DNA from: a virus
DNA length: 64,000 nt
Virus record (IMG/VR): IMGVR_UViG_3300004463_000262
Span: 1-64,000 of that record
Reading direction: 5' to 3' (one strand)
Under the pieces are notes generated by a model, which saw nothing but the letters and a program-made list of their open reading frames with translations, searched no databases and had not been told where the DNA came from. Of this stretch, positions 14,461 through 20,912 are shown piece after piece (positions within the stretch are counted from its first letter, which is position 1; every line of letters begins with the position of its first letter). The translations under genes were made by a program, and so were the position numbers.

Positions 14461-14534
14461 AGTGGCTGAATAGGCTCGCCTGCTAAGCGAGTGTGTCTTA
14501 ACCGGCACCGAAGGTTCGAATCCTTCTATTTCCG
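14448..14534 (+). tRNA. tRNA-Ser(GCT)
   Basis: Class II. Acceptor GGAAATA/TATTTCC, anticodon stem CTCGC/GCGAG with loop CTGCTAA, long variable arm, discriminator G. Reads AGC and AGU. Confidence 0.92.
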
Positions 14535-14537
14535 TAT

Positions 14538-14583
14538 GGTTAGGGTCGAGAGGCCGCGTGAGTTCGAATCTCACACTAACCGT
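14538..14583 (+). pseudogene. Decayed tRNA (acceptor and T arm only)
   Basis: GGTTAG...CTAACC acceptor halves and a T arm GTGAG-TTCGAAT-CTCAC remain, but D and anticodon arms are gone. 14584-14704 shows no other recognised feature. Confidence 0.5.
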
Positions 14584-14704
14584 AGTCGGTTGAAGCCTAG
14601 GTTCGCCGTGGGATAAGACTGATGAACGAAGGAATCGCAGCACGAGGTCGTGCCCCGGCTTTACGGGAGGCTATGGTATCCGATCCCATAGGTGATTCTA
14701 ACTA

Positions 14705-14786
14705 GGAATGTGTCCGGGTGGTGAGGACGCTGCCTTGAAAGCAGTCGCGTCGAGAGGCGTTGCAGGTTCGAATCCTGTGCATTCCG
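14705..14786 (+). tRNA. tRNA-Ser(TGA)
   Basis: Class II. Acceptor GGAATGT/GCATTCC, anticodon stem GCTGC/GCAGT with loop CTTGAAA, discriminator G. Reads UCA and UCG. Confidence 0.9.
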
Positions 14787-14793
14787 TACCCGT

Positions 14794-14940
14794 GCGTATG
14801 AGGTTCAAGTCCTCATCATCAGGATATCCTAGGCTGATGTAGCTTAACTGGCAGAGCGAGCGGGCGTTATTTGTAGGGCAATGGATAGCGGGCCGGACTA
14901 GTTGACTCGCTACTCCATCCCTACTGCGCACACATCAAAT
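14794..14940 (+). pseudogene. tRNA remnants and a long stem
   Basis: An orphan T arm (ATGAGG-TTCAAGT-CCTCAT), then a D-arm-like 5' half (GATGTAGCTTAACTGGCAGAGC), then a long hairpin with TAGCG/CGCTA and ATGGA/TCCAT. Looks like decayed tRNA sequence plus a spacer RNA. Confidence 0.4.
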
Positions 14941-14980
14941 CCCGAATGATCCCCTCCGTAATCATTGGAAGGTGATTACA

Positions 14981-15289
14981 ATGGTAGATAGATCGCAGGG
15001 AGAACCGGGTAAGCCCGGACAACCGGCTGTCGGCCCGACCGGTGGTAGGGGCGGCGAAGGTGGTCGTGGTGGCGAAGGAACAGAGATTGGCGGTGCTGGT
15101 GGTGTCGGCGGCGAAGGTGGCGCTGTCTATGTCAGAGATTCAGTCGAAGACATTAGACAGAGACTAGCTGAAGCTGGTTCTCAGATCCGAAAGCATGCTG
15201 ATGCTGCACAGTCTGAGCTAGACGCACTCAAACTTGTTGTTGAAGAGATTGACGCAAGAGTCAAGGTTCTAGAAGATCTACAGATTTAG
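14981..15289 (+). CDS. Glycine-rich/coiled-coil fibre-like protein
   Basis: A 102-residue protein with a Gly/Pro/Arg-rich collagen-like start (GEPGKPGQP, GGRGGEGGRGGEG), then a coiled coil (EDIRQRLAEAGSQIRKHADA to VKVLEDLQI). Short trimeric phage fibres and base-plate spikes look like this. ATG 14981 follows GGAAGG by 8 nt; a GTG 9 nt upstream is possible. Its stop codon shares its last base with tRNA-Ser(GGA). Confidence 0.6.
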   Translation: MVDRSQGEPGKPGQPAVGPTGGRGGEGGRGGEGTEIGGAGGVGGEGGAVYVRDSVEDIRQRLAEAGSQIRKHADAAQSELDALKLVVEEIDARVKVLEDLQI

Positions 15290-15374
15290 GAAACGTGGCG
15301 AAATTGGTAGCCGCGCTCGCCTGGAAAGCGGGTTGGGTTGATAGCCCTTGGAGGTTCAAGTCCTCTCGTTTCCG
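15289..15374 (+). tRNA. tRNA-Ser(GGA)
   Basis: Class II. Perfect acceptor GGAAACG/CGTTTCC, anticodon stem CTCGC/GCGGG with loop CTGGAAA, discriminator G. Reads UCC and UCU. Confidence 0.92.
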
Positions 15375-15376
15375 TA

Positions 15377-15452
15377 ACGAGTGTAATCCGTAGAGTCGGC
15401 TGTGGAGGTCATGGCCCACGGGCGCAGGAGAGGTTCATTACCTAACACTCGT
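15377..15452 (+). ncRNA. Spacer RNA S7, 8-bp closing stem
   Basis: ACGAGTGT pairs perfectly with ACACTCGT around 60 nt. GTGG, AGGT, CCAC and ACCT occur in an order that allows a pseudoknot. Confidence 0.5.
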
Positions 15453-15458
15453 ATTCTT

Positions 15459-15540
15459 GGAAGATATCCGAATGGTTAGGGAACCGCTTCGAAAGCGGCT
15501 GCGTCGAAAGGCGTTGAGGGTTCGAGTCCCTTGTCTTCCG
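15459..15540 (+). tRNA. tRNA-Ser(CGA)
   Basis: Class II. Acceptor GGAAGAT/GTCTTCC, loop TTCGAAA in a CCGC/GCGG stem, discriminator G. Reads UCG. Confidence 0.9.
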
Positions 15541-15628
15541 TAATGGCAGTAGTCTATGACCTACGTAAGCTGCTGCAAGTCCATGCCTCTTGATCGTAGG
15601 CCACTGAGGGTGGACGAATCTTATCGGC

Positions 15629-15661
15629 TAGGTCATGGCGACCCTAAGAAACCATGACCTA
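15629..15661 (+). other. 10-bp hairpin before HNH gene
   Basis: TAGGTCATGG pairs with CCATGACCTA. A second TATGACCTA at about 15553 could compete for the same arm, so two alternative folds are possible. Confidence 0.4.
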
Positions 15662-15676
15662 CCAACTTAAACTAGT

Positions 15677-16009
15677 ATGGCTCTACAAGGACAAGCTAAA
15701 CTGGATTACATGCGTGATTACCAGAAGCGAAATCGTGAGAGATTACTGGTTGAGAAGAAGAAGCGTCGTGAAGAACAGCGACGTTTTATTCAAGTAGCAA
15801 AATCAAAACCATGTGCAGATTGCGGAATTCAGTATAGTACCTGGGTGATGGATTTCGATCATGTCCGTGGCGAGAAACGATACAATCTCAACAGACTAAC
15901 TAAGATGTCTGCTTCTTGGCAGACAATCATAGATGAAATTGCTAAGTGCGATGTGGTCTGTTCGAATTGTCATCGAGAACGAGAACATAAACGAAGGGGT
16001 ATCGGTTAA
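15677..16009 (+). CDS. HNH endonuclease, tRNA-linked family
   Basis: A 110-residue protein: basic N-terminal helix (KLDYMRDYQKRNRERL), zinc pair CADCG, catalytic core MDFDHVRGEK, and C-terminal CSNCHRERE completing the HNH/beta-beta-alpha-metal fold. Stand-alone HNH nucleases of this type make site-specific DNA breaks and often spread by homing. The stop codon lies 15 nt inside tRNA-Trp. Intact in every motif, so probably active. Confidence 0.8.
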   Translation: MALQGQAKLDYMRDYQKRNRERLLVEKKKRREEQRRFIQVAKSKPCADCGIQYSTWVMDFDHVRGEKRYNLNRLTKMSASWQTIIDEIAKCDVVCSNCHREREHKRRGIG

Positions 16010-16065
16010 CGGTAAACCAACGGATTCCAAACCCGTGACTGCGAGTTCGACTCTTGCTACCCCTG
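15995..16065 (+). tRNA. tRNA-Trp(CCA)
   Basis: Perfect acceptor AGGGGTA/TACCCCT, loop TTCCAAA, T arm GCGAG/CTTGC, discriminator G. One mismatch (A31-C39) in the anticodon stem. Overlaps the HNH gene end by 15 nt. Confidence 0.88.
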
Positions 16066-16163
16066 TAGGTGGGCCAATGAACGCATAGAGGGTTGAAATC
16101 ACCCCGCTCGGCAAGATATTGTTCTGGCGAAATAAATTGGTAAGAAGGATGGAGCGCCCTTCC

Positions 16164-16239
16164 GCACTGGAGGCAGACATAAGGTTAACGCGCCACTCTT
16201 ATAAGGTGGAAAGAGAAGGTTCGATTCCTTCCCGGTGCA
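16164..16239 (+). tRNA. tRNA-Ile(TAT)
   Basis: Acceptor GCACTGG/CCGGTGC, anticodon stem CCACT/GGTGG with loop CTTATAA, T arm GAAGG/CCTTC, discriminator A. Reads AUA directly; many bacteria use a lysidine-modified CAT tRNA for this. The 98 nt before it hold nothing clear. Confidence 0.9.
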
Positions 16240-16248
16240 TATCTGTGC

Positions 16249-16254
16249 TATAAT
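16249..16254 (+). promoter_or_regulatory. Extended -10 promoter, leaderless
   Basis: TG-C-TATAAT with a poor -35 inside tRNA-Ile. The ATG of the sigma-like gene begins 6 nt after the -10 box. Confidence 0.6.
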
Positions 16255-16260
16255 GCATCC

Positions 16261-16779
16261 ATGCGTGAGAAAGCATGGCAGGAGTACTTCAGATCAGGGG
16301 ACACAGAACCGCTGATCAAGGCGTATTGGGATTCTATTCAATACATGGCGTGGGATTTCAATGAGCGTAATCAGGACGATTTATTCCAGGTAGGATTGCT
16401 CGGACTAATCAAGGCGGCGAAGACCGTCGATGTCAAGCGCGTGAGATCTCTAGACGCTTGGGTGTTTTTGAACGTCCGAGGCGCTATGAGGAATCTCCGA
16501 CGATTCAAGCAGGATTACTCCCTTGATATCCTCTACGATATCACTACAGATGAGGATAGTTTGGAGCGTCGTATTGATCTGAAGATCGCATTGGAGACTA
16601 GATCTATCGAAAAGGCTAGAGGGTATCTGCAAGGATACGAGCCGATGCGAGGAAACCCAGATGACAGCATAGAGAGATATCATCGCGGCAAGATCTCACT
16701 AAGAGCCTTGTCCGATGAATTAGGAATTAGTAAGAGGCAGACTTACAAGCTTCTCGGTAAGCTGCCAGATAGTTGGTAA
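16261..16779 (+). CDS. Sigma-70-family-like transcription factor
   Basis: A 172-residue protein. Residues about 38-80 match sigma region 2 (DDLFQVGLLGLIKAAKTVD, then SLDAWVFLNVRGAMRNLRRF), the part that binds core RNA polymerase and the -10 element. A C-terminal helix-turn-helix (SLRALSDELGISKRQTYKLL) may be region 4. The ATG lies 6 nt after a TATAAT, so translation is probably leaderless. Likely redirects host RNA polymerase to phage promoters; could also be a regulator with a sigma-like fold. Confidence 0.7.
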   Translation: MREKAWQEYFRSGDTEPLIKAYWDSIQYMAWDFNERNQDDLFQVGLLGLIKAAKTVDVKRVRSLDAWVFLNVRGAMRNLRRFKQDYSLDILYDITTDEDSLERRIDLKIALETRSIEKARGYLQGYEPMRGNPDDSIERYHRGKISLRALSDELGISKRQTYKLLGKLPDSW

Positions 16780-16785
16780 AGATAC

Positions 16786-16858
16786 ACACCGGTAGCTCAG
16801 GGGTTAGAGCACCGCTCTGATACGGCGGGTGTCGGTAGTTCGATTCTACCTCGGTGTA
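16786..16858 (+). tRNA. tRNA-Ile(GAT)
   Basis: Acceptor ACACCGG/TCGGTGT, anticodon stem CCGCT/GGCGG with loop CTGATAC, T arm GGTAG/CTACC, discriminator A. Reads AUC and AUU. Confidence 0.92.
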
Positions 16859-16888
16859 CTTTCTTGTGAAGACCAAAGGAACGTCTTC

Positions 16889-16972
16889 GGTATGTGGCGA
16901 AATTGGTAGCCGCATCCGGCTGGAAACCGGACAGCACTTTGTGCTTTGCGGGTTCGACTCCCGTCATACTTA
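16889..16972 (+). tRNA. tRNA-Ser(GGA)-like, weak acceptor
   Basis: Class II with clean anticodon arm (TCCGG/CCGGA, loop CTGGAAA), variable arm and T arm, but the acceptor is weak: GTATG/CATAC plus one wobble and one mismatch. A second, poorer copy of the Ser(GGA) tRNA at 15289; may be decaying. Confidence 0.6.
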
Positions 16973-17332
16973 ACAGCGTATAGTCTTTGAGAGCAAGAAA
17001 AGATATCACTGATGATAATGCTTTGTGCGCATCGGTGAAGACTCGTGAACAACCTGCTGATTGGGTTAGAGACTAACGAAGATCAGGGAAACGACTGTAT
17101 GAAAGCGCCCACGACATGTTCGTGTTCGGCCAAGGCGGTATATACTTGCTAAGTTCTCATTAGAGGGCCGTTATTCATCCGAGGCGGCGCCTCATGACTA
17201 GAAAGCTTAAGATCCTTTCGGTGATGAGCGTAGGATGGGCCACTTAGCGAAGGATGTAATCGCGTTGGGATTTGCAGCGAAAGTTCTTGTAGTTGCTCAG
17301 CTAATTCAACCAGTAAGGCACAGCGAGTCCAA
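16973..17332 (+). other. Noncoding stretch before tmRNA
   Basis: About 360 nt without a supported gene. It contains AGTCTT/AAGACT closing pairs, a hairpin ACATG/CATGT near 17113, and ATCCT/AGGAT near 17210-17235. A structured leader or unrecognised RNA is possible. Confidence 0.35.
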
Positions 17333-17637
17333 GGGGATGTATTGGTTTCGACGTGGAACTGATGTATCAACTGCGATCCGTGTTGATCAGGCACGTAAAA
17401 GGATCAATCAAATAGAAGCAAACGCCATTAAGAGCGTATCGGCATGGCTTCGCGGTTCAGTCCGCCAGCCTGCCTTGGTTGCAGCATAACCAGGAAACCT
17501 AATATGCTGAGACAGTCGGGAAAGACCGGCACGTAAGTTGCAATATCCGTTGTAAGTTGCTACACTTTACGTAGCTATGATCGTAGTAAGTTGGTACTTA
17601 GGTTGTACGGACGCCGGTTCGAGTCCGGCCATCTCCA
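17333..17637 (+). ncRNA. ssrA: tmRNA (ssrA)
   Basis: Transfer-messenger RNA that rescues stalled ribosomes by tagging nascent proteins for proteolysis. The tRNA-like ends pair: GGGGATG at the 5' end with CATCTCC at the 3' end, followed by discriminator A. The 3' half carries a T arm GCCGG-TTCGAGT-CCGGC, and the 5' half keeps the tmRNA-typical TTGGTTTCGACG. The tag frame resumes at GCA 17418 (GCA-AAC-GCC), runs 23 codons and stops at 17487-17489 (TAA), ending ALVAA, the degradation signal type. The tag is long and basic for a tmRNA. Pseudoknot regions follow the tag. Downstream lie the genes for a small protein and S12. Phage tmRNAs are known but rare. Confidence 0.93.
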
Positions 17638-17659
17638 TATAACGTGACAGGAAGGAAAC

Positions 17660-17860
17660 ATGGCTAGATTGAGCAAGGTATATGTGGCTTTCTTCCACGA
17701 CAAGGGAAAGCGTTCTTTCGCGACAGAGAAGATTGCTGCCCGTAATTACGAAGCGGCTATGGAAGTGGCCGAGACATGGGCGATCAGCAAGTATCATGGT
17801 CGTGTAAAGGAAATCAAGATCGAGAAGTCCAAAGGAGAGATTCTACTTGGCGACGATTAA
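17660..17860 (+). CDS. Small basic protein upstream of rpsL
   Basis: A 66-residue alpha/beta protein ([20 protein letters not shown]...), basic in its first half. AGGAAGGAAA precedes the ATG. Its last 14 nt overlap the start of the S12 gene, and it follows the tmRNA by 22 nt, so it belongs to the same translation-linked transcript. No family recognised; a ribosome- or RNA-associated role is only suggested by context. Confidence 0.6.
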   Translation: MARLSKVYVAFFHDKGKRSFATEKIAARNYEAAMEVAETWAISKYHGRVKEIKIEKSKGEILLGDD

Positions 17861-18239
17861 TCAGTTGGTCAGAAAGGGCAGGAGCAAGCCGAAGCCGAAG
17901 AGCAAGGCACCGGCTCTGGACGCCAATCCGCAACTACGTGGAACCGTTGTCCGCACGATGGCTCTTGATCCGAAGAAGCCTAACTCTGCGAAGCGTCATT
18001 GTTGTCGCGTCAGGCTATCGAACGGCAAAGAAGTGAACGCATACGTCCCTGGTCGTGGGATGAACATCCAGGAGCATCACTCGGTGCTCATTCGTGGTGG
18101 TCGAGTCCCGGATCTACCTGGGGTTCGCTACAAGGTCATCCGAGGCACGATGGATTGCCAGGGTGTCTCCGATGAAGAGGGTAACGTTCCTCGCAGGCAG
18201 AGTCGTTCGAAGTACGGAGTGAAGAAGAACGTCAAATGA
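17847..18239 (+). CDS. rpsL: 30S ribosomal protein uS12
   Basis: A 130-residue, full-length uS12, the decoding-centre protein that checks codon-anticodon fit. It aligns with E. coli S12 without gaps to residue 92: [17 protein letters not shown] (Lys43, Lys44 kept), QEH (Gln75-His77), [13 protein letters not shown]. Position 88, lysine in nearly all bacteria and a streptomycin-resistance/accuracy site, is proline. Asp89 (the RimO methylthiolation site in E. coli) and Pro91 are kept. Position 49-53 reads KRHCC instead of LRKVC. An 8-residue insertion (around 109-116) precedes the conserved RSKYGVKK end. The start TTG overlaps the upstream gene; GGAGA lies 9 nt before it. I infer it can replace or compete with host S12. 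Confidence 0.94.
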   Translation: MATINQLVRKGRSKPKPKSKAPALDANPQLRGTVVRTMALDPKKPNSAKRHCCRVRLSNGKEVNAYVPGRGMNIQEHHSVLIRGGRVPDLPGVRYKVIRGTMDCQGVSDEEGNVPRRQSRSKYGVKKNVK

Positions 18240-18415
18240 GTGAGCATTTCCATCAAGACGAAGAAGGTATCTGGCACAAGTGTTACCATAAGTCTCGTGG
18301 TTTGCTTACCAATTTGCAGTTCTGGATAGGACTCACTCTAGGTTTTCCTGTTGAGCATTTGCTCTGGGAAAAGGTTTGGCCCTTCTACCATCTCACAAGA
18401 TGGTGGGGTCTATAG
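18236..18415 (+). CDS. Small Trp-rich protein, coupled to rpsL
   Basis: A 59-residue frame whose ATG overlaps the S12 stop (ATGA). It starts [11 protein letters not shown], has a hydrophobic Trp/Leu-rich second half ([16 protein letters not shown]) that could be one membrane segment, and ends TRWWGL. Coupling to S12 suggests co-expression. Function unknown. Confidence 0.5.
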   Translation: MSEHFHQDEEGIWHKCYHKSRGLLTNLQFWIGLTLGFPVEHLLWEKVWPFYHLTRWWGL

Positions 18416-18503
18416 CAACGTACCGGGTGTCATAAAGTGGCATCAGTTCTGGAAAATCCAACCAGAGGCGGACATTAGTTTTGCTGGGCGAATGGGTAAA
18501 CTA

Positions 18504-18574
18504 GGTACCTTGGCCGAGTGGTTAGGTATGAGGCTGCAACCCTCATTATGTCGGTTCGATTCCGACAGGTACCT
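18504..18574 (+). tRNA. tRNA-Cys(GCA), copy 2
   Basis: Perfect acceptor GGTACCT/AGGTACC, anticodon stem TGAGG/CCTCA with loop CTGCAAC, discriminator T. Cleaner pairing than copy 1 at 9624. Confidence 0.93.
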
Positions 18575-18609
18575 CTGCACCACTCTATTCCTTGTTTGAA
18601 TAGGGTCTA

Positions 18610-18709
18610 TTGAACGCTCGTCCCGACGCGACTGCCATCGTTAGAGGGAGCAGCAAGCTGAGTTTGGCAGAACTAACAGGTAATATCGGTACGAATCCGA
18701 AGCGTTCAA
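18610..18709 (+). ncRNA. Spacer RNA S8, 9-bp stem and clear pseudoknot
   Basis: TTGAACGCT pairs perfectly with AGCGTTCAA. Inside, CTGCCA (18632), GTTAG (18640), TGGCAG (18665), CTAAC (18673) form a crossing H-type pseudoknot of 6 and 5 bp. ATTTTG follows the closing stem. Confidence 0.6.
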
Positions 18710-18714
18710 ATTTT

Positions 18715-18796
18715 GCCCCCTTGCTGGAATTGGCATACAGGAGCGGCTTAAACCCGCTTGCCGCAAGGCTTCAGGGTTCGAGTCCCTGAGGGGGTA
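18715..18796 (+). tRNA. tRNA-Leu(TAA)
   Basis: Class II. Acceptor GCCCCCT/AGGGGGT, anticodon stem AGCGG/CCGCT with loop CTTAAAC, variable arm GCCGCAAGGC, discriminator A. Confidence 0.93.
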
Positions 18797-18798
18797 TT

Positions 18799-18906
18799 AT
18801 GTACAAGTTATATCTCTGGATAATATCCAGAAGAATTAGATCAAGAAGATTAGAGCGACTATTACAATCCTATTTAGGAAAGAGATGGCGCTTAGGTAAG
18901 TTATAA
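18799..18906 (+). CDS. Possible 35-residue basic peptide
   Basis: ATG 18799 opens a 35-codon, Arg-rich frame (MYKLYLWIISRRIRSRRLER) between two Leu tRNAs. The tRNA 3' acceptor strand (AGGGGG) lies 4-5 nt upstream and can act as the ribosome-binding site. Short and unlike known proteins, so only tentative. Confidence 0.35.
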   Translation: MYKLYLWIISRRIRSRRLERLLQSYLGKRWRLGKL

Positions 18907-18981
18907 GCCCGCTTAGCAGAATTGGTATATGCACTGCTCTCAAAAAGCAGGATTTTCTGAGTTCGAATCTCAGAGCGGGTA
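18907..18981 (+). tRNA. tRNA-Leu(CAA) with short variable arm
   Basis: Perfect acceptor GCCCGCT/AGCGGGT close to the other Leu tRNAs, anticodon stem CTGCT/AGCAG with loop CTCAAAA, discriminator A. Unlike normal Leu tRNAs, it lacks the long variable arm (only GATTTT). Charging identity is therefore uncertain. Confidence 0.8.
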
Positions 18982-18984
18982 CTT

Positions 18985-19100
18985 ACCCACGAGTCTAGTA
19001 ACATCTACCCCTAGGGCCATGAACAGGCGAGTCCGTGGTTTACTAGTGATCGGCGGTAGAACGTCTAGGGGCGTTCGAGATGTTGTTGGTGAGCGTGGGT
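18985..19100 (+). ncRNA. Spacer RNA S9, three nested stems
   Basis: ACCCACG/CGTGGGT, ACATCT/AGATGT and CCCCTAG/CTAGGGG are nested. CTAGTAAC (about 18995) can also pair with GTTTACTAG inside the stem, giving a pseudoknot. Sits between Leu(CAA) and Lys(TTT). Confidence 0.55.
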
Positions 19101-19104
19101 TTAC

Positions 19105-19178
19105 GGCCGTATAGCTCAATCAGGCAGAGCAAGGGACTTTTAATCCTTAGGTTGTGGGTTCGATTCCTACTGCGGTCA
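19105..19178 (+). tRNA. tRNA-Lys(TTT)
   Basis: Acceptor GGCCGTA/TGCGGTC, loop CTTTTAA, T arm GTGGG/CCTAC, discriminator A. Reads AAA and AAG. Confidence 0.9.
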
Positions 19179-19236
19179 ACGAAGGGTTCATATTCTATAC
19201 TCTAATATGAACCTTATCTATTACAGAATAGATAGA

Positions 19237-19659
19237 ATGCCATATAAAGATCCTATTAGACAGAAACAAGCACAACGTGAATCCTATCTTAGGAACAAAG
19301 AGAAAGTTTTGGGAGTAAGGGTCAGGGCGATTCAAAGGAATAAAGAATATGTCTTGAATTATTTGCTGAACAATCCTTGTGTTGATTGCGGAGAAGATGA
19401 TCCAGTCGTGTTAGAGTTTGATCATCTACGAGATAAATCTTGGAATGTTTCTGCTCTAATAAAGAGAACATATTCTACTGATCGTATACAGGAAGAGATT
19501 GAGAAATGCGAAGTAGTCTGTGCAAACTGTCATCGAAGACGAGAAGCAGTTAAAGGTAATCATTTTCGCCTCATTAGCTCAGTGGACAGAGCACGAGCCT
19601 TCGACACTAGAAATTTGTTCGAATCAAACAAGAGACTATATGATGGATACGCTTGGTAG
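19237..19659 (+). CDS. HNH endonuclease, reads through a dead tRNA
   Basis: A 140-residue protein from [11 protein letters not shown] (family-like start; an ATG 30 nt upstream is possible). Motifs: [31 protein letters not shown]. After the usual HNH end the frame continues about 30 codons through a decayed tRNA-Arg and stops 10 nt inside the intact tRNA-Arg(TCG). The extra tail is probably non-functional. Same tRNA-linked family as 15677 and 23712. Confidence 0.75.
   Translation: MPYKDPIRQKQAQRESYLRNKEKVLGVRVRAIQRNKEYVLNYLLNNPCVDCGEDDPVVLEFDHLRDKSWNVSALIKRTYSTDRIQEEIEKCEVVCANCHRRREAVKGNHFRLISSVDRARAFDTRNLFESNKRLYDGYAW
19568..19637 (+). pseudogene. Decayed tRNA-Arg(TCG)
   Basis: D arm (AGCTCAGTGGACAGAGC) and T arm (TTTG-TTCGAAT-CAAA) are clear. 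The acceptor pairs at only 5 of 7 positions and the anticodon stem at 3 of 5. Loop CTTCGAC gives TCG, as in the intact neighbour. Confidence 0.6.
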
Positions 19660-19724
19660 CTCAGTGGACAGAGCGGTGCGCTTCGAACGCACGTCAGTCG
19701 CGGGTTCGACTCCTGCCCAGGCGA
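19650..19724 (+). tRNA. tRNA-Arg(TCG)
   Basis: Acceptor CGCTTGG/CCAGGCG, anticodon stem GTGCG/CGCAC with loop CTTCGAA, T arm GCGGG/CCTGC, discriminator A. Reads CGA and CGG. The 260 nt that follow, to the next promoter, hold only a GAAGAC/GTCTT hairpin near 19930 similar to one at 16867. Confidence 0.92.
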
Positions 19725-19987
19725 TGAAGATGAGTCCTTCCAGGGGTATATGTGGTCTGATCAGGTTAGGATGTTGGCCTAGAAGTAGCCATCATTTAAA
19801 GAGTGGGCGATGGCGGCGGCGGTGCGGCGGGCCGCATCATTTGGGTGGTCGTCGGTAAGCGTATTAGCGAAAGCCTTTGAGAATCAGAAGAATGCCACGG
19901 TCGGAGGACATGGATTCTGTGCGATCTGATGAAGACCAAGGAAACGTCTTTAAGCGTGTAGTCCTTTGGTGTAATAGCACACTATCC

Positions 19988-20016
19988 TTGACAGACACTA
20001 TGTTTCGTGATACACT
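19988..20016 (+). promoter_or_regulatory. Promoter, leaderless type
   Basis: TTGACA (19988-19993), 17-nt spacer, TACACT (20011-20016). The GTG start of the next gene is 7 nt downstream. Confidence 0.75.
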
Positions 20017-20023
20017 ACATCCT

Positions 20024-20236
20024 GTGGCACGAAAAAAGAAAGAAGCCAAAAAGGAAGACGTAAAGTTTGCGAAGTACCTTCCGGGTGAAGCACGTTGGAA
20101 GGGTCGAGTGAACAAGACACGTCAAGATCGTTTGGCTATTGATGATAGGGATCGCGTACATAACGCAGATCGCGTAAGAAGTTTTTCGCAGAAGCATAAG
20201 CCAGCACGTTCGGCGGATTGGCTTAAGTTTCGCTAG
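20024..20236 (+). CDS. Small, very basic protein
   Basis: A 70-residue Lys/Arg-rich protein (ARKKKEAKKED... ending ADWLKFR). GTG 20024 is chosen because it lies 7 nt after a good -10 box, as in other leaderless genes here; an in-frame ATG at 20000 would lie inside the promoter. Probably binds nucleic acid or ribosomes; family unknown. Confidence 0.55.
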   Translation: MARKKKEAKKEDVKFAKYLPGEARWKGRVNKTRQDRLAIDDRDRVHNADRVRSFSQKHKPARSADWLKFR

Positions 20237-20261
20237 AACATTGACAATTTAGGAAGAATTA

Positions 20262-20338
20262 CAGGATGAGGGTGTGCCTGGTTCACCACTCGCCTTGGAC
20301 GCGAGACATTCTCGTGGGTTCGAATCCCACCATCCTGA
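20262..20338 (+). tRNA. tRNA-Pro(TGG)
   Basis: Perfect acceptor CAGGATG/CATCCTG, anticodon stem CTCGC/GCGAG with loop CTTGGAC, T arm GTGGG/CCCAC, discriminator A. Reads CCA and CCG. Confidence 0.93.
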
Positions 20339-20341
20339 TCG

Positions 20342-20427
20342 GGGACTGCTACTGACAAACGACCCAAGGGCTAACCCTAGCGGGCACGTTGGAAACGAGC
20401 GGCTGCATGCGCTGACCGCGCAGTTCC
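20342..20427 (+). ncRNA. Spacer RNA S10, 8-bp closing stem
   Basis: GGGACTGC pairs with GCAGTTCC (one G-U). The inner hairpin AGGG-CTA-ACCCT is clear. Lies between two Pro tRNAs. Confidence 0.5.
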
Positions 20428-20433
20428 TAACTA

Positions 20434-20508
20434 CTAGTTGTAGGATAGCTTGGTTATTCCACCTGTCTGGGGGACAGGAGATCGGGGGTTCGAATCCCTC
20501 CAACTAGA
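20434..20508 (+). tRNA. tRNA-Pro(GGG)
   Basis: Perfect acceptor CTAGTTG/CAACTAG, anticodon stem CCTGT/ACAGG with loop CTGGGGG, discriminator A. Reads CCC and CCU. Confidence 0.93.
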
Positions 20509-20511
20509 TAA

Positions 20512-20587
20512 CGGAATATGGGAAAGTCTGGTTTAATCCACTCGCTTCGGGAGCGAGAGATCGAAGGTTCGAATCCTTCTATTCCGA
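20512..20587 (+). tRNA. tRNA-Pro(CGG)
   Basis: Perfect acceptor CGGAATA/TATTCCG, anticodon stem CTCGC/GCGAG with loop TTCGGGA, T arm GAAGG/CCTTC, discriminator A. Reads CCG. Confidence 0.93.
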
Positions 20588-20642
20588 CTGTCGCGGACAC
20601 GCCGCGCAATCGAAGGTGCGTGTTATAATCAGCCCATTAAAT

Positions 20643-20795
20643 CCTGGTTGAATGGCCAGTGGGTGTAGGAACGGTGTAACCTACTAAATCCTCCGCTGAA
20701 ATGCGGGCGCTAGAGAGGTTCTTCGAGCCATTGACCTAGCGTGTGGTGGAAGCCGTACCTGCCGGATCGGCCATTGCCGGTTCGGGTGAGCCAGG
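20643..20795 (+). ncRNA. Large spacer RNA S11
   Basis: CCTGG/CCAGG and AATGGCC/GGCCATT close a 153-nt element. Inside are GTAGG/CCTAC and CGCTAG/CTAGCG stems. The largest structured spacer; class unknown. A TATAAT-like box (about 20623) lies just upstream. Confidence 0.5.
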
Positions 20796-20807
20796 TGGAG
20801 GCACGTC

Positions 20808-20879
20808 TAGTCAACGTGTCGAAAGCGTAGGGCAGCGCGGCGGTTGCTGGTGGTCGAGGGCGCAGCAACGTATTGACTA
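20808..20879 (+). ncRNA. Spacer RNA S12 element, 7-bp closing stem
   Basis: TAGTCAA pairs perfectly with TTGACTA. An inner hairpin GTTGCTG/CAGCAAC is strong. (S12 here is an element label, unrelated to the ribosomal protein.). Confidence 0.5.
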
Positions 20880-20912
20880 AATGGCCTGTCTGTTCGGAGC
20901 AGCGGGTACCAG

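Noticed and set aside
17235-17489. 84-codon plus-strand frame over the tmRNA start
   Set aside because: Only the last 23 codons are meaningful, as the tmRNA tag; the rest is RNA structure.
13076-17532. 22-nt repeat as an attachment site
   Set aside because: One copy lies within the tmRNA pseudoknot region, not at its 3' end, and no integrase was found in the window.
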